From NCBI GenBank assembly GCA_014529385.2, contig CM043946.1, forward strand, positions 32,942,558 through 33,006,557: DNA of 64,000 nucleotides, read 5' to 3'. The DNA comes from Adiantum capillus-veneris (lineage: Eukaryota > Streptophyta > Polypodiopsida > Polypodiales > Pteridaceae). This document shows, piece by piece, positions 1 to 12,859 of the stretch. Below the pieces are notes generated by a model. It did no database searches, was not told the DNA's origin, and was given only the letters and a program-made list of their open reading frames with translations. The stretch's first letter is position 1. The number at the start of each line of letters is the position of its first letter. The translations under genes were made by a program, and so were the position numbers.

Positions 1-702
1 AGCCTTTTGCATCGACTTCTTAGAATCGCATATGAAGCAAGTCAAATGGTTCAAAAGACATGCAAGAGCAAAATACTAAGTTCGGGGTGGATGCTTGATA
101 TCAAGAAATGGTTTGGAAGATGGGATGCATGTCACTTGGTCAAGGATGCGTCGATTGACTCCCAAGTTAATGAGGCCTTCTTACAACGCCAATGTATCAC
201 AGCTTGGGAGAAATCCGGAGGTTCTCGCTTCAACCATTACACCACACACATTGCCCCAAACTACAAATCTCTCTTCTTCTCAGAACGAGGTAACCAAACC
301 CATTCCTACATCCTTGAGCCCATCCCGTTGAGTGCAATCCGCACCATTGCCTCCATTCGTCTTAGCTCCCATTCTCTACGCTACGAGACAGGACGTTGGG
401 GCACTGGCAAGGAGTGTCATCGACTTTGCACCTTATGCCCTCGTCAAGTGCGAGAGAGTGAGTACCACACACTACTTGAGTGCTCAGCTTTTGACCACAT
501 TAGGTCCTCTTTTCCCCATATATTCAGCCATGATCTCTCCCTGCATACCTTCCTCTCCCAACCACGATGTGGACTCTCTATTGCGACGCTCATTTCAGCC
601 ATTTTTGAGCATCGAGAGTCACTTATGAACTCCACTCACACCACGTGACATGTTCATTTGGTCCCATAGGTCATATTTGACCTCCCAGGACGATAATAGA
701 AC

Positions 703-712
<10 letters not shown>
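1..712 (+). mobile_element. LINE (non-LTR retrotransposon) copy A, 3' end of ORF2 plus tail
   Basis: The frame is open from the left edge to the stop at 646-648, so the element is cut by the window. The last ~70 codons hold a zinc-knuckle-like pattern C-x2-C-x9-H-x4-C (CTLC...EYHTLLEC) typical of the extreme C-terminus of APE-type LINE ORF2 proteins, preceded by a basic stretch IRLSSHSLRYETGRW. After the stop comes a ~60-bp tail (TCATATTTGACCTCCCAGGA...ATAATAGAA) that runs directly into TATC/TC/AC microsatellites. The same tail and C-terminal codons recur in reverse orientation at about 1760-1960, so both belong to one family. The reverse transcriptase and endonuclease lie outside the window. 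The frame has no internal stop here, but activity cannot be judged. Confidence 0.75.
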
Positions 713-864
<152 letters not shown>

Positions 865-1084
865 AAAATCTAAACAATTGTGTAACCATTGCTGCCATAC
901 ACAATATTTAATGAATACATTCCTCACCCGTGTGAAAGGTCTAATTATGTCTAGTGGGCATTTAATATGTTGTAATGTTTCAATAAAGAAGTCAAATTTT
1001 CTTACTACATGTACTAAATTCTTGTGGCATGCTTAGTCTAGCATAGCAAAAAGAATAAGAGAAAGGGAGAGATAGAGTATCCTT

Positions 1085-1133
<49 letters not shown>

Positions 1134-1379
1134 CACAAAGTTTATCCTTACCATACAAAAGGAGATAGAGAGAGAGTGTGTCTAACATACTACAACTCCA
1201 ACCCAAGAGGGTCAGAATTTCATCCCACGAGATTACACGGCTTAGAGGAAGGTCGTACGGTCCTTCACAATAACGCAAAGGCTACATATACTTGCAAGAG
1301 AGAGAGAGAGAGAGAGTGAGAGAGAGAGGGATAATCTATGGGGGGAGAATCAGAGTTGGGGGGGGGGGGGGAGGGTGGG

Positions 1380-1431
<52 letters not shown>

Positions 1432-1592
1432 TGGATAATCTATGGGAGGAAGATGAGAGCTGGGGGGGGGGGGGGGGGGGGGGGGGGGAAGAGAGAGTAG
1501 ACTCAATTGCCTATAAGGAAGTAGCCCCACGGCATGTGGGGAAATCTCTATCGATCGTAAAAACCCCCTCGCTCACCATAGTGCTACTTCCT

Positions 1593-1648
<56 letters not shown>

Positions 1649-1758
1649 TCCAAAAATAGAAAATTGTCTGAATGGCACGTGAGGAAGACTTAAAGAGACT
1701 CAAAAATCCACCTTCATGCCATACTACCACATCCACACACACACACACACACACACAC
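1085..1758. repeat. Microsatellite cluster: (GA)n, G-runs, (AC)n
   Basis: (GA)n tracts lie at about 1089-1128, 1300-1328, 1383-1429 and 1597-1645. Poly-G runs lie at about 1358-1370 and 1461-1488, and an (AC)n tract at about 1733-1758. A short block (GAT-AATCTATGGG-GGA) repeats before both G-runs (1329 and 1434), so part of the cluster is a local duplication. No gene is visible in 865-1757. Confidence 0.9.
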
Positions 1759-4720
1759 ATTTTATTATCATCCTTGGAAGTCAAATATGACCTATAAGAC
1801 CAAAGTTACATGTGATGTAGTATGTGTGTGGCTGATGAGTGACTCTCGATGCTCCGAAATTGTAGTGATGAGGGTCGCAATGGAGAACCCACATTGTGGT
1901 TGGGAGAGGAAAGTGTGTAGGTCTAATTCATGACTAAAAATGTGAGGGAAGCAAGTTTGGATGCTACCAAAAACTGATCACTCTAGTAATGTGTGGTACT
2001 CAGACTCTCGAACTTGCAGTGAGCATAATGTGCATAGTCAATTTGACTCTTCTCCAGTACCCCAACACCAATGTCACATTGAAGGGAGTGGGAGCTAAGC
2101 AGAATGGATGCAATAGTGTGTATTGCTCACAAGGGGATAGGCTCAAGCATGTAAGTGAGTACGGTTTCCCCTTTTAGCAAAGAACATGGTTTTGTAGTTG
2201 GGGGAAATATGGGTGGTGTAATGTATGAAGTATGCCCACAAGATTCATCCCAAGCTGTAATGCATTAGCATTGTAGAAAAGCTTCATTCACTAGCGAGTC
2301 AATTGAGGCATCATGTAGAAAGTGTAATGCATCTCATCTCCCAAACCACTTCTTTATGTCTTGCATCCATCCCGTGTTCAAGATCTTTCTTTTATGCCTC
2401 TTTTGAACTCTTTTGCTTGCTTTCCATGCAATTGTAGAAAGTCGATGTCAGGGGTTTGATGCATCTTTATCATATACTCCACAACCATTTTCATGCCCAT
2501 AACCTTAATTGGAAGAGATCCCAACTCAAGAAGTAGGAGCATATATGGTGTTTGTGTTTTAACTTGGAGAAAGTTTTTAAGAAAATGCTTTTGGACATTC
2601 TCAAACTCTTTCCAACTAGACTTTGAGATGCTTCCACCTGACACTTCAACTCCATAAAGAAGAACCAGTGTCACTAATGTATCAAAAAGGTACTTCTTGA
2701 GAACCCAACACTTGATGTTTCCCGCATTACACATGTTCTCAAATGCATAGTATGCTCTCTTTCCTGCTTCCAAATGATGCATAGCACATTCACGCCACTT
2801 CTGATTGGCTAGAACCTTAAGGCCAAGATACTTAAAGCTCTCAACAACTTCAAGTGTCTCATTGTTGTACACAATGCATGGCTTCTCCGTATGGTTGGTT
2901 CTCACAAGCATAACCTTTGTTTTGGATTCATTCACAATCAGTCGATTATGCAAGCAAAAGTTCTCAAGAACAACCATTAGCTTTTGTGCATCTTCTAAAG
3001 TGTGTACTAGAAGCACTACATCATCCGCATACAACAAAAGCATGATTACCGCATCACAAATAATGACATCTTCAATGCCTTCTTCTTACATAAAGTCAAG
3101 TACCATTTGTTCCAATTGATTGATGCATAGACCAAAGAGATTTGGTGACAATGTACATCCTTGTTTAACCCCAATAGTGCTTGCAAATGTTTTTTAAAAT
3201 TTCTCTTCCCATGCATGATAGATAGATCACCTTCTCATAAATTTGAGAAACCGCAAGCACAAACTCACTTGGAACTTGGAGTTCTTACATCCTTCTCCAC
3301 AAATTGTTACGTGAAATCATATCAAAGGCTTTCTGAAATTCCACAAAGCAACAATACAATCGTTTGCCTTTTAATCAACTTTCCTTCATGAGAACACAAA
3401 GAGAGACAAGATGATCAATGGTGCTATGGCATCGACAAAAACCCTCTTGTCCTTTTGCACAATTGCCATTCTTTCAGCCTAATCACTCAATTTTATCTTC
3501 ATTATACACCCAAACAACTTTTCTATGAGAGATCCAATCGTTATATTCCGGTGATTATTTACATTCTTTTCATCCCCTCCTTTATGCAAAGGTTTGACCC
3601 AATTAGTATTGCAATCATAAAGTATATTTATTGAAGTGCAAGGTTGAACATATCATAGACTCACTCATGTGTAAAATCTCCCATCCATTTAATCATTTCC
3701 GGCTTGATACCTTGAAGATCTCCCGCTTTGCGGGTGGCCAACTTTTTGAGCCCACCACATACATCCTCAATAGTAAAAAAAAAGAGGGCATAGATAGAAG
3801 TGAACCATAAAATGACATTTTTTGAGAATTTGGTTGTACATATAGTTTCCTACAATGTGTGTACATATCCACTAGACTCAAGTTATCAAAACTCTGAACC
3901 GGCTTGCCTCTCAAGTTTCTCCAAAAACTTCCACATGCATGTGCCTTTTCTTGTACTTGAAACAATTGTTGCTTTACTTCCCATCTTCTTCTCTTCTTTT
4001 GAATCAATGCCTTGTATGTATGGAAATGACTTTGATAGTTGTCTTTGTCCATAGTTGCATCAAGCTTTATCAAGGACATGTGAGCATCTTGACATTCTTT
4101 ATCAAACCACCTTATGTGTGATCTATCTTTGTTGGTACCATGGATATGCTTTATGGCAAAGCATTCTTCGGCACAAGACCAATAACTTTCTTGAAAGCTA
4201 CTCATTTAGTTTCCAATGGTGCGTCATATTGAAGCGTTGTCATCCATAACTTTTTCTCAACCATTTCAATGTACATTGGTGCCCGTTTGAAATCCATACA
4301 TAGTGATATACTTCTCTTCCCTTTGGCTGAGATTATCATGCTTAGTTGCTTATCCACATGCAAGGTCAATACATAAGGCCTGATGGTCTGATTCTAGGAT
4401 CCATTGGCCAAACATAAAATTCTTTATGCGATACATGATGGCTTCGGAGAGTAGAATATAGTCAATCACACTATCCCCATTATGTTTTCTACATGTAAAT
4501 CCATTGGTTCCACTCCACAAAGATATAACATTGGCAATGAGCATACCCATGCTATTAAACATGTGTAAAAGTAACTTTTCATAGTGATCCGGATTTGTCT
4601 CATCCATCGAAGTATGATCATACAAGTGAACTTCCTCCAACTCCCTTGAAATGTGTGGCATATCAATTTGTTGAGTATCATGTTGGAATGTTTTTATGCG
4701 AATATTCATATCCCCAAAGA
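1759..4720 (-). mobile_element. LINE copy B, decayed, endonuclease to 3' tail
   Basis: Read on the minus strand, the order is endonuclease, reverse transcriptase, C-terminal domain, 3' tail. The endonuclease part (about 4709-4350) starts with the GDxNIR-like motif (GDMNIRIKTF) and ends near LESDHQAL, the usual D-H pair. RT pieces include FQKAFDMISRN near 3340-3380, LSPNLFGLCINQLEQM near 3100-3150, and the catalytic YADDVVLL box at about 3030. A 221-codon frame (3043-2378) then covers the RT thumb and connection. The C-terminal and tail region at 1760-1960 matches LINE copy A closely and ends at an (AC)n tract. Frameshifts and stops separate the pieces, so this copy is dead. Confidence 0.8.
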
Positions 4721-4784
4721 CAATAACATCACCTTTGCCTTTGAAACAAGCAATGCCCTCTTCTCAATAAAAAAATGGATGATA

Positions 4785-5655
4785 TCTATCCAGGAAGTGA
4801 ACCATAAAATGAAATTTTTTGAGCATTTGGTTGCACATATAGCTACCTACAATGTGTGTACATATCCACTAGACTCAAGTTACCAAAACTCTCAAACCCG
4901 CTTGCCCCTCAAGTTTCTCCAAAATCTTCCACATGCATGTGCCTTTCTTGGACTTGAAACAATTTTTTCTTTACTTCACATCTTCTTCTCTTCTTTTGAA
5001 TCAATGCCTTGTATGTATGCAAATGACGTTGATAGTTTTCTTTGTCCATAGTTGCATCAAGCTTTATCAAGGACTTTCAAGCATCTTGGCATTCTTTATC
5101 AAACCACCTTTTGCGTGATCTATCTTTGTTGATACCATGGACATGCTTTATGGAAAAGCATTCAAATAACTTTCTTGAAAGCTTCCGATTTAGTTTCCAA
5201 TGGTGCATCATGTTGAAGCTTTTTCATCCTCAACTTTTGCTCAACCATTTCAATGTACATTGGTGTCCATTTGAAATCCATACATAGTGATAAATTCTCT
5301 TCCCTTTGGCTACTGAGATTATCATGTGTAGTTTGTTCTCCACATGCAAGTTCAATACATAAGGTCCGATGGTCTGATTCCGGGGTCCATTGGCCAAACA
5401 TAAAGCTCTTTATGCGATACATGATGGCTTTAGAGAGTAGAATATAGTCAATCACACTATCTCCATTATGTTTTCTACATGTAAATCCGTTGGTTCCACT
5501 CCACAAAGATATACCATTGGCAATGAGCATCCCGTACTATTACACCTGTGTAAAAGTAACTTTTCATAGTGATCCGGGTTTGTCTCATCCATTGAAGTAC
5601 GATCCTCCAATTCCCATGAAATGTATCGCATATCAAAATGTTGAGTATCATGCAA
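4785..5655 (-). repeat. Duplicated LINE B segment (endonuclease region)
   Basis: This stretch repeats 3790-4695 with about 90% identity by eye: both start with GAAGTGAACCATAAAATGA and end near GTTGAGTATCATG. It encodes the same endonuclease residues (SMDETNPDHYEKLLLH, ANGISLWSGTNGFTCRKHN, PESDHRTLCIELACG). The two copies lie head to tail about 1 kb apart, as expected for a tandem duplication inside the element or two overlapping insertions. Small indels differ between the copies. Confidence 0.75.
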
Positions 5656-6040
5656 GGTTCAAGAAGAAGACAGCAAAGAGATTTTGGGAGAAACTATTGA
5701 CATTTTCAAAGGTGGAACATTGCTTCAGCTTGTTAGCTATGTAGTGAACTATCTCAAATGTGTGTTCAATGATTGGTGCAAACCTTTAGTTTTCAAGGCC
5801 ATGAAGGCAGAGCAGATCTTAAAGGATGAGTCAGAATGTATAGTTGGCTGGGAATGCAAGGAGGAACAGCTACAACAACTGCTGCAAGCTATGGTGCTTG
5901 AGGTGATGCAAGCCCTAGACAACAACCTTGGAACAATTGCACAAAGACTAGTAGAAGTGTGTGCATATGTGAGTTTCTTCTTAATGAATAACTATAGTTA
6001 CATATACACCAGGTGTTTGGAAAGTGAGATGGAGGGCAAT
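5655..6040 (+). pseudogene. EXO70 exocyst subunit fragment
   Basis: The translated frame (QEEDSKEILGETIDIFKGG, then TLLQLVSYVVNYLKC, then FFLMNNYSYIYTRC) matches two hallmark stretches of plant EXO70 C-terminal helical domains: the GG-x-hh-x-L-x-x-YV-x-NYL motif and the FLMNN-x-x-YI motif. EXO70 is a subunit of the exocyst complex, which tethers secretory vesicles at the plasma membrane. Only about 125 codons are present, without the N-terminal coiled coil or the remaining C-terminal bundle. The fragment starts exactly at the end of the duplicated LINE segment, which suggests capture or a truncated retrocopy. It is unlikely to make a functional protein. Confidence 0.65.
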
Positions 6041-6250
6041 CCTCCCCTTGAACCCGAGTAGGGAAAGAGTGCACAAAAAATCTCCCAAACACAAGGCAGG
6101 ATACACAAAATCCTCCCCGACAAGACACATCAGGTGGTAGGCATACACAAACCTCCCTTGGAATACAATTAGGTGAAGGAACACAACAATCTTCCTGAAC
6201 ACACAGATAAGATCCACAATCCTCCCCTATAGCACAAAGGGTTAAGGAAC
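6030..6250. repeat. Degenerate minisatellite, CCTCCC-rich
   Basis: Around six imperfect units of about 35-40 bp share the core CACAA-ATCCTCCCC (near 6040, 6085, 6112, 6153, 6190 and 6222). No coding potential is evident. Confidence 0.5.
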
Positions 6251-6275
6251 ACATGGCTAAAGTGCTCACAATATG

Positions 6276-6782
6276 TCAGTGTAAAACTAGACCAATTGAT
6301 TCATCTTTGGTATCGGAATCTTTAGCAACAGCATTGAGAAAAAATTTATTTTTGACCTTTGTCTTTGTAGTGTTCATGGTTGCTTGTGTTTCCCTTGTGC
6401 TTGTTGTTGATTTCTTTGTCAATTGCTTTTGTTTCTTATTAATTGATGCTTTATCTAATCTAGTCAGCAAAATTGTCAAAACACATATTGCCTTGATGAC
6501 AGGCATGGCATACATACCAAAGATGGTGCATGGTGGAATGTCCCATGAGGAAGGTCTTACCTCCACTAGGAAGGTAGTGTTTAATCCTCTCATATATGGC
6601 ATAAGTGCAGAAGCACCGATGTAGACATACATCTCATGAGAGTGTGTGAGGTCAAAATGGTGCACGAGTGTGTTGTGCAAATCAATATTCTCAAATATAT
6701 GCATACAATAGTTCTTCGCACACACATATGCTATGGTGTTTTTTTTTGGCTCATACATCAATGTAGCTTTACAAAGTCTCAT
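6276..6782 (-). CDS. Hypothetical ORF, 168 aa
   Basis: An uninterrupted 168-codon ATG frame. I do not recognise it. The C-terminal third is rich in K, T and S (KKQKQLTKKSTTSTRETQ), and a hydrophobic stretch (AICVLTILLTRL) lies mid-protein. The opposite strand carries an overlapping 123-codon frame with a hydrophobic segment (FVFVVFMVACVSLVLVV). Neither has recognisable family motifs. Chance open frame is quite possible. Confidence 0.2.
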   Translation of the reverse strand: MRLCKATLMYEPKKNTIAYVCAKNYCMHIFENIDLHNTLVHHFDLTHSHEMYVYIGASALMPYMRGLNTTFLVEVRPSSWDIPPCTIFGMYAMPVIKAICVLTILLTRLDKASINKKQKQLTKKSTTSTRETQATMNTTKTKVKNKFFLNAVAKDSDTKDESIGLVLH

Positions 6783-6789
6783 GATTTTT

Positions 6790-8090
6790 GTTCACAAAAT
6801 TAGGAGATACCATCCACTGTGGGAATGTGCCCTATGATAGATTGACACCTTGAAATATAAGCCCCTTCATAAACCAAAAAGAAAAAGAGGTCGAACTTGT
6901 GAATGCTGTTGGATTTGATGTTGTTGATTTTCTAGAGTGAGCTTGTAGGGGACCTCCTATTTTGTCAAGCTAGCACACTCTGAGACATAACCAAAGATCC
7001 TTGGATGGGTTGGCTCTTGTGCACGGGGCAAGATGGTTTTTGGGGCCTGCACGGCATAAGAATGATGCACATTTAAGCGTAGTAGAAGATGCAGCTTGTA
7101 GCAACAACGAGCAGTTGTGTGGGGCCTAGGCTCGTGCTGGAGAAGCTCATAAGGAGTGCCAGTAGTCTAAGAATCCCAAGATGATATTTGTGTTCAAGTT
7201 TGCAAGAGTTGTTTCCACGCCACAACAAGGCAAAGCTGGCATGAGGTTGTTTGCACACAGGGCGAATTTCTGGCTATTTATTGATTGCGGTTTGTTGTAG
7301 CCGATGGCTACAAGAGGTGTTGAAAGATGTGGTGCTGTGAAGAATGCCATGGAGTGATGCAACGCAAAGGGTTGCTTGTTTGCCACCAAAGTTGTTAACG
7401 AGGCATAGGTAGGTCGGCTATTTGTAGAGACGTTGTGGCTATGAGGTCTAGGTTGGGGTTGAGATAGAGATCACCAGCTTGATGCTGATGGCAACAAGGT
7501 AACTAGCAGGTGGACACATGTCTAGGCGGTTATGGGCAGAAAAACAGATCAATAGTAGCAAGCAGCGGGTGTGAAACACTTGTATAAGCAGCACGATGAC
7601 ATAACTTGGCAGCAGTAAGAGGGAACAAAGTTGAAACTAAGACCTTGTGCAGCTAGCAATGATAAATTTTGAGTGCTACTGCCACATTGCCATTAAAAAG
7701 CTCAGCATTTTTTAGATCAACGGCGATGGCTAGTGCCACGTAGGGCACTAGCGCTCAAAATTTAACCGCAAAATTGTACAACACTATTGCTAATCACAAG
7801 AAGACAGTTGTGTGGGGTTGGGGTAGAGCAACACCATAATTGGGTGGGTACAGAACGCATGGAGTAGCAGAGGATTGGGGGGAGAAAGTGGCATAGATCG
7901 CATAGGCCTATTGAAGCGGTGTGGTTGGGGCTCATCCATGTATAGAGACTTGAGAGGTCGTTGGGTGGGGTTGAGTGCGCATGGGATAGCACCTTTTGCA
8001 ATATGGCATTGACTTAGTGAGGCATTGAGTTGCACGTCGCCTCCTTGTTTTGTTCTTTAAAAAAATTGGTTCCCACCATTCTGAAGTGTC
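6790..8090. other. No recognisable gene
   Basis: Only short overlapping frames without recognisable motifs are seen. The sequence has moderate GC and no long tandem structure. Confidence 0.5.
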
Positions 8091-8091
8091 A

Positions 8092-8094
<3 letters not shown>

Positions 8095-8144
<50 letters not shown>
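8095..8144. repeat. (AC)n microsatellite
   Basis: About 25 uninterrupted AC units. Confidence 0.95.
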
Positions 8145-8145
<1 letters not shown>

Positions 8146-8914
8146 CAAGCAGAAGTGATTACGGGCTAACGATGCTCACTTCTAGATATTAAGCTATCAC
8201 ATCAAAGCTGAAAATAGAGGGATGTTGGAAACCAAATTGATAGATCAAATGACATGTGAATCGAGCAATCAAGAGTTCATCAATGGAATGGTCTAGTGAA
8301 GGATTATGTGTACATGCCGACAATGCGATGCAATAAGTGGTATGATTAAAGTAATTAGGGATGCAAAAATCTAAAAAATAAATGTAAACTCTGACACAAA
8401 TGGAGAGTAAAATAATGCAATTTATGTTAAATTATGCACAAATATATATTAATTGATGCCAATTATTGCAAGAACCTGTCCAAATCTTGGTAATCAAGCA
8501 ACAATTAGTGTGATTATTAGAATAGAGATCGATGGCAATTAGGAGATGCTAATTGCTCTAGAATCTCTGATACCAGTTGAAAGGCTAACGTGGATTAGCC
8601 AATGAGATCTTAAATAGCATAAGTAAGAGACTATGAATCCAAATTACACACTAAGATAATCAATACGCTTAGGAGCATAGCATAAGCACACAATGATTAT
8701 TTGATAGATATTGAGTGTATACACAAGGTCATTTTATAGCCTTGAGCTAGGCATCTTTGCACACACAGGTGATGAGGCGGTGTGCCTCTTGCCACGACTG
8801 AATGCACCAGAGGTGTCCGAGCGCCCATCATTTGTGCACACACCGTACTCTTTACTTGATAGAAGAATAAGGGTTGCTCTCACTCATTGTGGTGAGTTGC
8901 TCCACCCACATCAT

Positions 8915-8918
<4 letters not shown>

Positions 8919-8984
<66 letters not shown>

Positions 8985-8995
8985 CACACACACAC
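8919..8995. repeat. (CT)n microsatellite followed by (CA)n
   Basis: About 31 CT units, then a short CACACA tract. The flanks 8145-8918 and 9050-9530 hold no recognised gene. Confidence 0.95.
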
Positions 8996-10173
8996 CACAT
9001 TCACACACTCTTCAACTGGTATCATAGTGCATGGCAATCACTGAGAGCATGACAATGTGGAGAGCTTTAAGGAGATAGCTTGTTCGCTCTCGGTGGTGGA
9101 GAGATGAATAAAGCTTGGAAGCTTTGTGATGAGGACGCAATGGGAGCTTGTGAGCTCAACTAAGAGTGATGATGCTTTTGTAGAAGCTCAAAAGACAATG
9201 TAGAAGATACATTAGGAGAAAGTTGGACTCACTTTTGGGCCCTGTAAGAAGTGCCACGCTGGCTTCGAGAGAGAAAATGAAAATGTTAAATTGTGCATTT
9301 TATGTGATACTTTTCTGCGCAACAAAAACCCAAACTGACATTCTTTGGTAGGTAGCCGCCGTCTTTATCATTCTTATCCTTCATTCTCTTGTCAAGAATC
9401 CAACTAACCGTATGAATAATGATTTGAAATGCCAACTTACAAGCGCTCCCTCCAGAAACATAAGCCACACGAACTCTATCAACTCTAAACTTGAGAATAT
9501 GGCCTTCCCTCCCAAAACCTGAGATATTTCATGAGTTTCGAGTCTCTGTCTCTTTCTCTATCAACTCTAGGAATGGAGAATGCTTCTTTTCCTGATGAAA
9601 ACACTAATTTGAACTTGCAATCCTCAGCCCCTTCATCTTTAACACTTACCCAAACAAAGAACACACATCATCTTCATGTTGATGTATTGCAAGAGTACGC
9701 ACCGTTACAGAAATGTACGAGGGAGTCTTTCTTATCTCAACGGGAGAAAGAACTTAAAAGGACAAACAAGGAACATCATTTGGATTTGTGGACCGATGGG
9801 TCTATTTATCCAAAGGATCCTATGACAAATGCGTCACCTCCCTTTGCTAATATCACTAACCTCTTACATTTGACAGGCGATGGCAAGGATGGGCTATTGG
9901 GATACACCGAACATTGGGAAATGAGAGGATTGAATGCGGAAAGGCAAAGAAACTTCTTGGCAATGGAGAACATGCAGTTGAAGAAACTTAATGAAGCATG
10001 CTCTCAAAAGATTTCATCAAACAGAGAGACAATCCAAGGCCTTGAGAAGAAGATCACAAGTTTGCGAGAGAAAAAAACCGTGTTTAGTAGTCGGAAAAGA
10101 AAACGAGATATGTGCAACATTGAGAACATGAAGGTTGGTAGCGGTGGCCTGAAAAAACAAATACGAGCTTTAA

Positions 10174-11491
10174 CACTAGTTTGGTACCAAAATAGGACAC
10201 TTAAGTGTCCTTTTTTTACAAATTTAAATTAAATGCTTCTTGCATTAGACGGCTTATCTAAGAAACCCTCTTCATATGCTTAAATATGTTAGCTAGAGGG
10301 TCTTTTAAAAATATAGCCTTGCATTTTAGAATCTACCATGATCAGGAACTATACTCATCAAGTTGACCTTCTTAAGATTGCAATTGATGGTTTGAAGACA
10401 TTGAATTTATAAGCTCAAGAAAAAATGAATCGACCTTGTAAAAAAATTTACATGTCTTTTCCACAATTTTGCTATAGATAATTGAAAGTTTTATGTGCAA
10501 AAAAATTGACTTGGGAGTATATAAAATAATGGAAAGTTCTATGTGTTTGATATAGCCATTTCAAGTATATCATTGTGTACAAAGAAAAATATGTTTTTGA
10601 TGTATTTGTGAGTTTTAGAAAGTGATACATTGCTTACCCTTTCCATTGAGGACTCAAGGTGGCAAGTAGAAGAGCTTTGGTATGCAATAATTATTGAATT
10701 ATTTTAAATATTCAAAACTGCTTAAGAGAGAATTTTGATATTTTCATTCTTGAGACATAAGCATACAAAACCTCAAATAATATCAAACTTTCTATGTAGA
10801 TCAACTAAATGTATCAAAGTACATGTTACATACACAATTGGAGTACCCAATACCTTGGTTTTAATGTTATTATGGAAAAATCAAGATTTTCCAGACTTTT
10901 TGCACGATAAAAAATTCAAGATAGAGTTCAAGCAACAAGATTTAATTGAGTTAGGGAGCCCAAAAAATACGTAGTTTCTTGGTTTCAATATATAAAGTCA
11001 TTTGTAGTTGTCAAATTGCACTAGATTAGCCCCAATTCCACGAGGGGACTTTTGGAAGAACAAAATTATGCTCTTACTCAGCACGTGCTCAAGTATGATA
11101 TTATGTCTATAACTTGCGTGTGACTTAGAAACTTGTCTTTAAAGTGCCTTTCATTGTTTTGTAATACTAAGGTGCTAACACTTGGCTTTTATAGACATAA
11201 AAAAAGGACATCTCTACAAAAAGATACAATAATTTTATGATTTCTTTGACAGAACAACTTGAAATTTTACTAAAATTTATGACTTAGAACTTACAAGAAT
11301 TCTATCCATACGGATTGTATTTTGACATGGAGAAAAATCGAGTGTTTTCTTTCCCTCATAACCAATCTATGGTAGAAGCAAGGTATAAAAAACTTCTTTC
11401 TAGCTTGACAAATAAATTGCCAAGACTTGGAAGGAAAATAGGACACTTTAAGTGTCTCAGGACACTTAAGTGTCCAATTACAAAACTAGTG
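10174..11491. mobile_element. Non-autonomous DNA transposon with TIRs, TTAA flanks
   Basis: Terminal inverted repeats read CACTAGTTT-GGTA at 10174 and its complement TAC-AAAACTAGTG ending at 11491. TTAA flanks both ends (10170-10173 and 11492-11495). Just inside each end is the 16-bp perfect palindrome GGACACTTAAGTGTCC (about 10195-10210 and 11460-11475). No transposase frame is present in its 1318 bp. A TTAA duplication is typical of piggyBac-like elements, but TTAA could also be the outermost TIR bases. The insertion sits in the last codons of exon 1 of the surrounding gene. Confidence 0.7.
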
Positions 11492-12859
11492 TTAAGGTAA
11501 CTCGAAGTTTGTTTCTTTAATGTGCTTCATTAAGAAATGGATACACTTTCCTATACATGATCATAATGCATGGTGCTTTTTTGGCAGGTCTTTACTGCAT
11601 CCAAACTCGAACGGTGCAGGCTTCAATGCTGGAGTGCATTACAGCCGTCTAGTTCCAAAAGAAGTAGTTGAAGAGATGATAACTCAGAAAAAATTCCGTA
11701 GGTTGAAAGGGAGGCTCCTTACCTCCTTCATGAACGAGAATCAGTTGGAACCAATGGAAGTGCAAGCAATACTTGATGAGAGTGGCATCTCACAAATGGG
11801 ATACAGGGCACTCTTCAAATCATTAGCTAAAAAGTCTCAAAATAAACTACAGAGAGGATCATTGCTGCCAAAGACATCACATGTAAAGGCTGCTCGCCGG
11901 CACGTAAACAATGAGGTGTTTGAGAAACTTGGGTCACCATTCCATATTGAAGCAACGTTCTTAGGCAAGGGCGGTAGAGAGGTACAGTTTAACGAGCACA
12001 ACAACCTCTTCGTTGATCTTGAAGCATTGCAAAGGTATGCAATTCACTTCTTTGATATCAGTCGAGAGGAGTGCGTTGGGGTTCTCAAGTTTGTTTTGAA
12101 GCTTGACGAGTGCGAGGTCTTGAAGAACAAGAAGCTGGAGAGAGCCACCATTACCCTCATGAACAGAGCTCTAGGTCCATCAATAACGAAAGAGGATCCA
12201 TGATACTTCAGCGTGCAATCCGAAAACAACATTCTAACTCTAGGATCATTTCATGTATACTTTGTTCACTCTATGATAACAAAAATATTGATTATTTGGT
12301 TGTTGATTTTGTGTTTTCATTTTTCACTGCCTGCAGGTTGATAAGGAAAATTTTTAAATCCTCGATTAGGTTTTTAGTCAAAACCAAATTCTTTCTATCA
12401 TCAGTGAACAAAGAAACGGAGCCGTTCTTTCAGTGGAAGGATTTGGTGACTACACAGTGGAATGGCACATGGCAGGTGACTTAAAGACTCTTAAGTGTAT
12501 GTACAACATAACACACGAAGCAGCTGTGGAAAATCCATGCTTATATTGCATGGCTGATGGACAATCTCTTGAGAGTGTGCAATGGAATAGAGCTCCCAAT
12601 AGACATCTTCAAGATAAAACTTTTAAACCAGTGCTTGATATTCCTCTAAGTAGAGTTCACGTCTGTACACTTCATGCACTCTGTCGAATAATTGAAAAGG
12701 TGGTTCATTTGTACATATGTTTTGCATGGACATTAAAGCCAAAGAGTGAGTTGAAAAGAGTGATCAAATCATTAGAGGGAGTGCTCTCAGACATTGGTTT
12801 GCATGGAGGCAATGTCAAAATCAAAGAGGACCCTAAGATGTCTCAAAGTCGGTATAAGG

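Noticed and set aside
8561-9030. Two outward-facing TGGTATCA sites suggesting LTR primer sites (8575 on minus, 9016 on plus)
   Set aside because: No LTR pair, gag or polypurine tract accompanies either, and the downstream bases match the primer consensus only partly.
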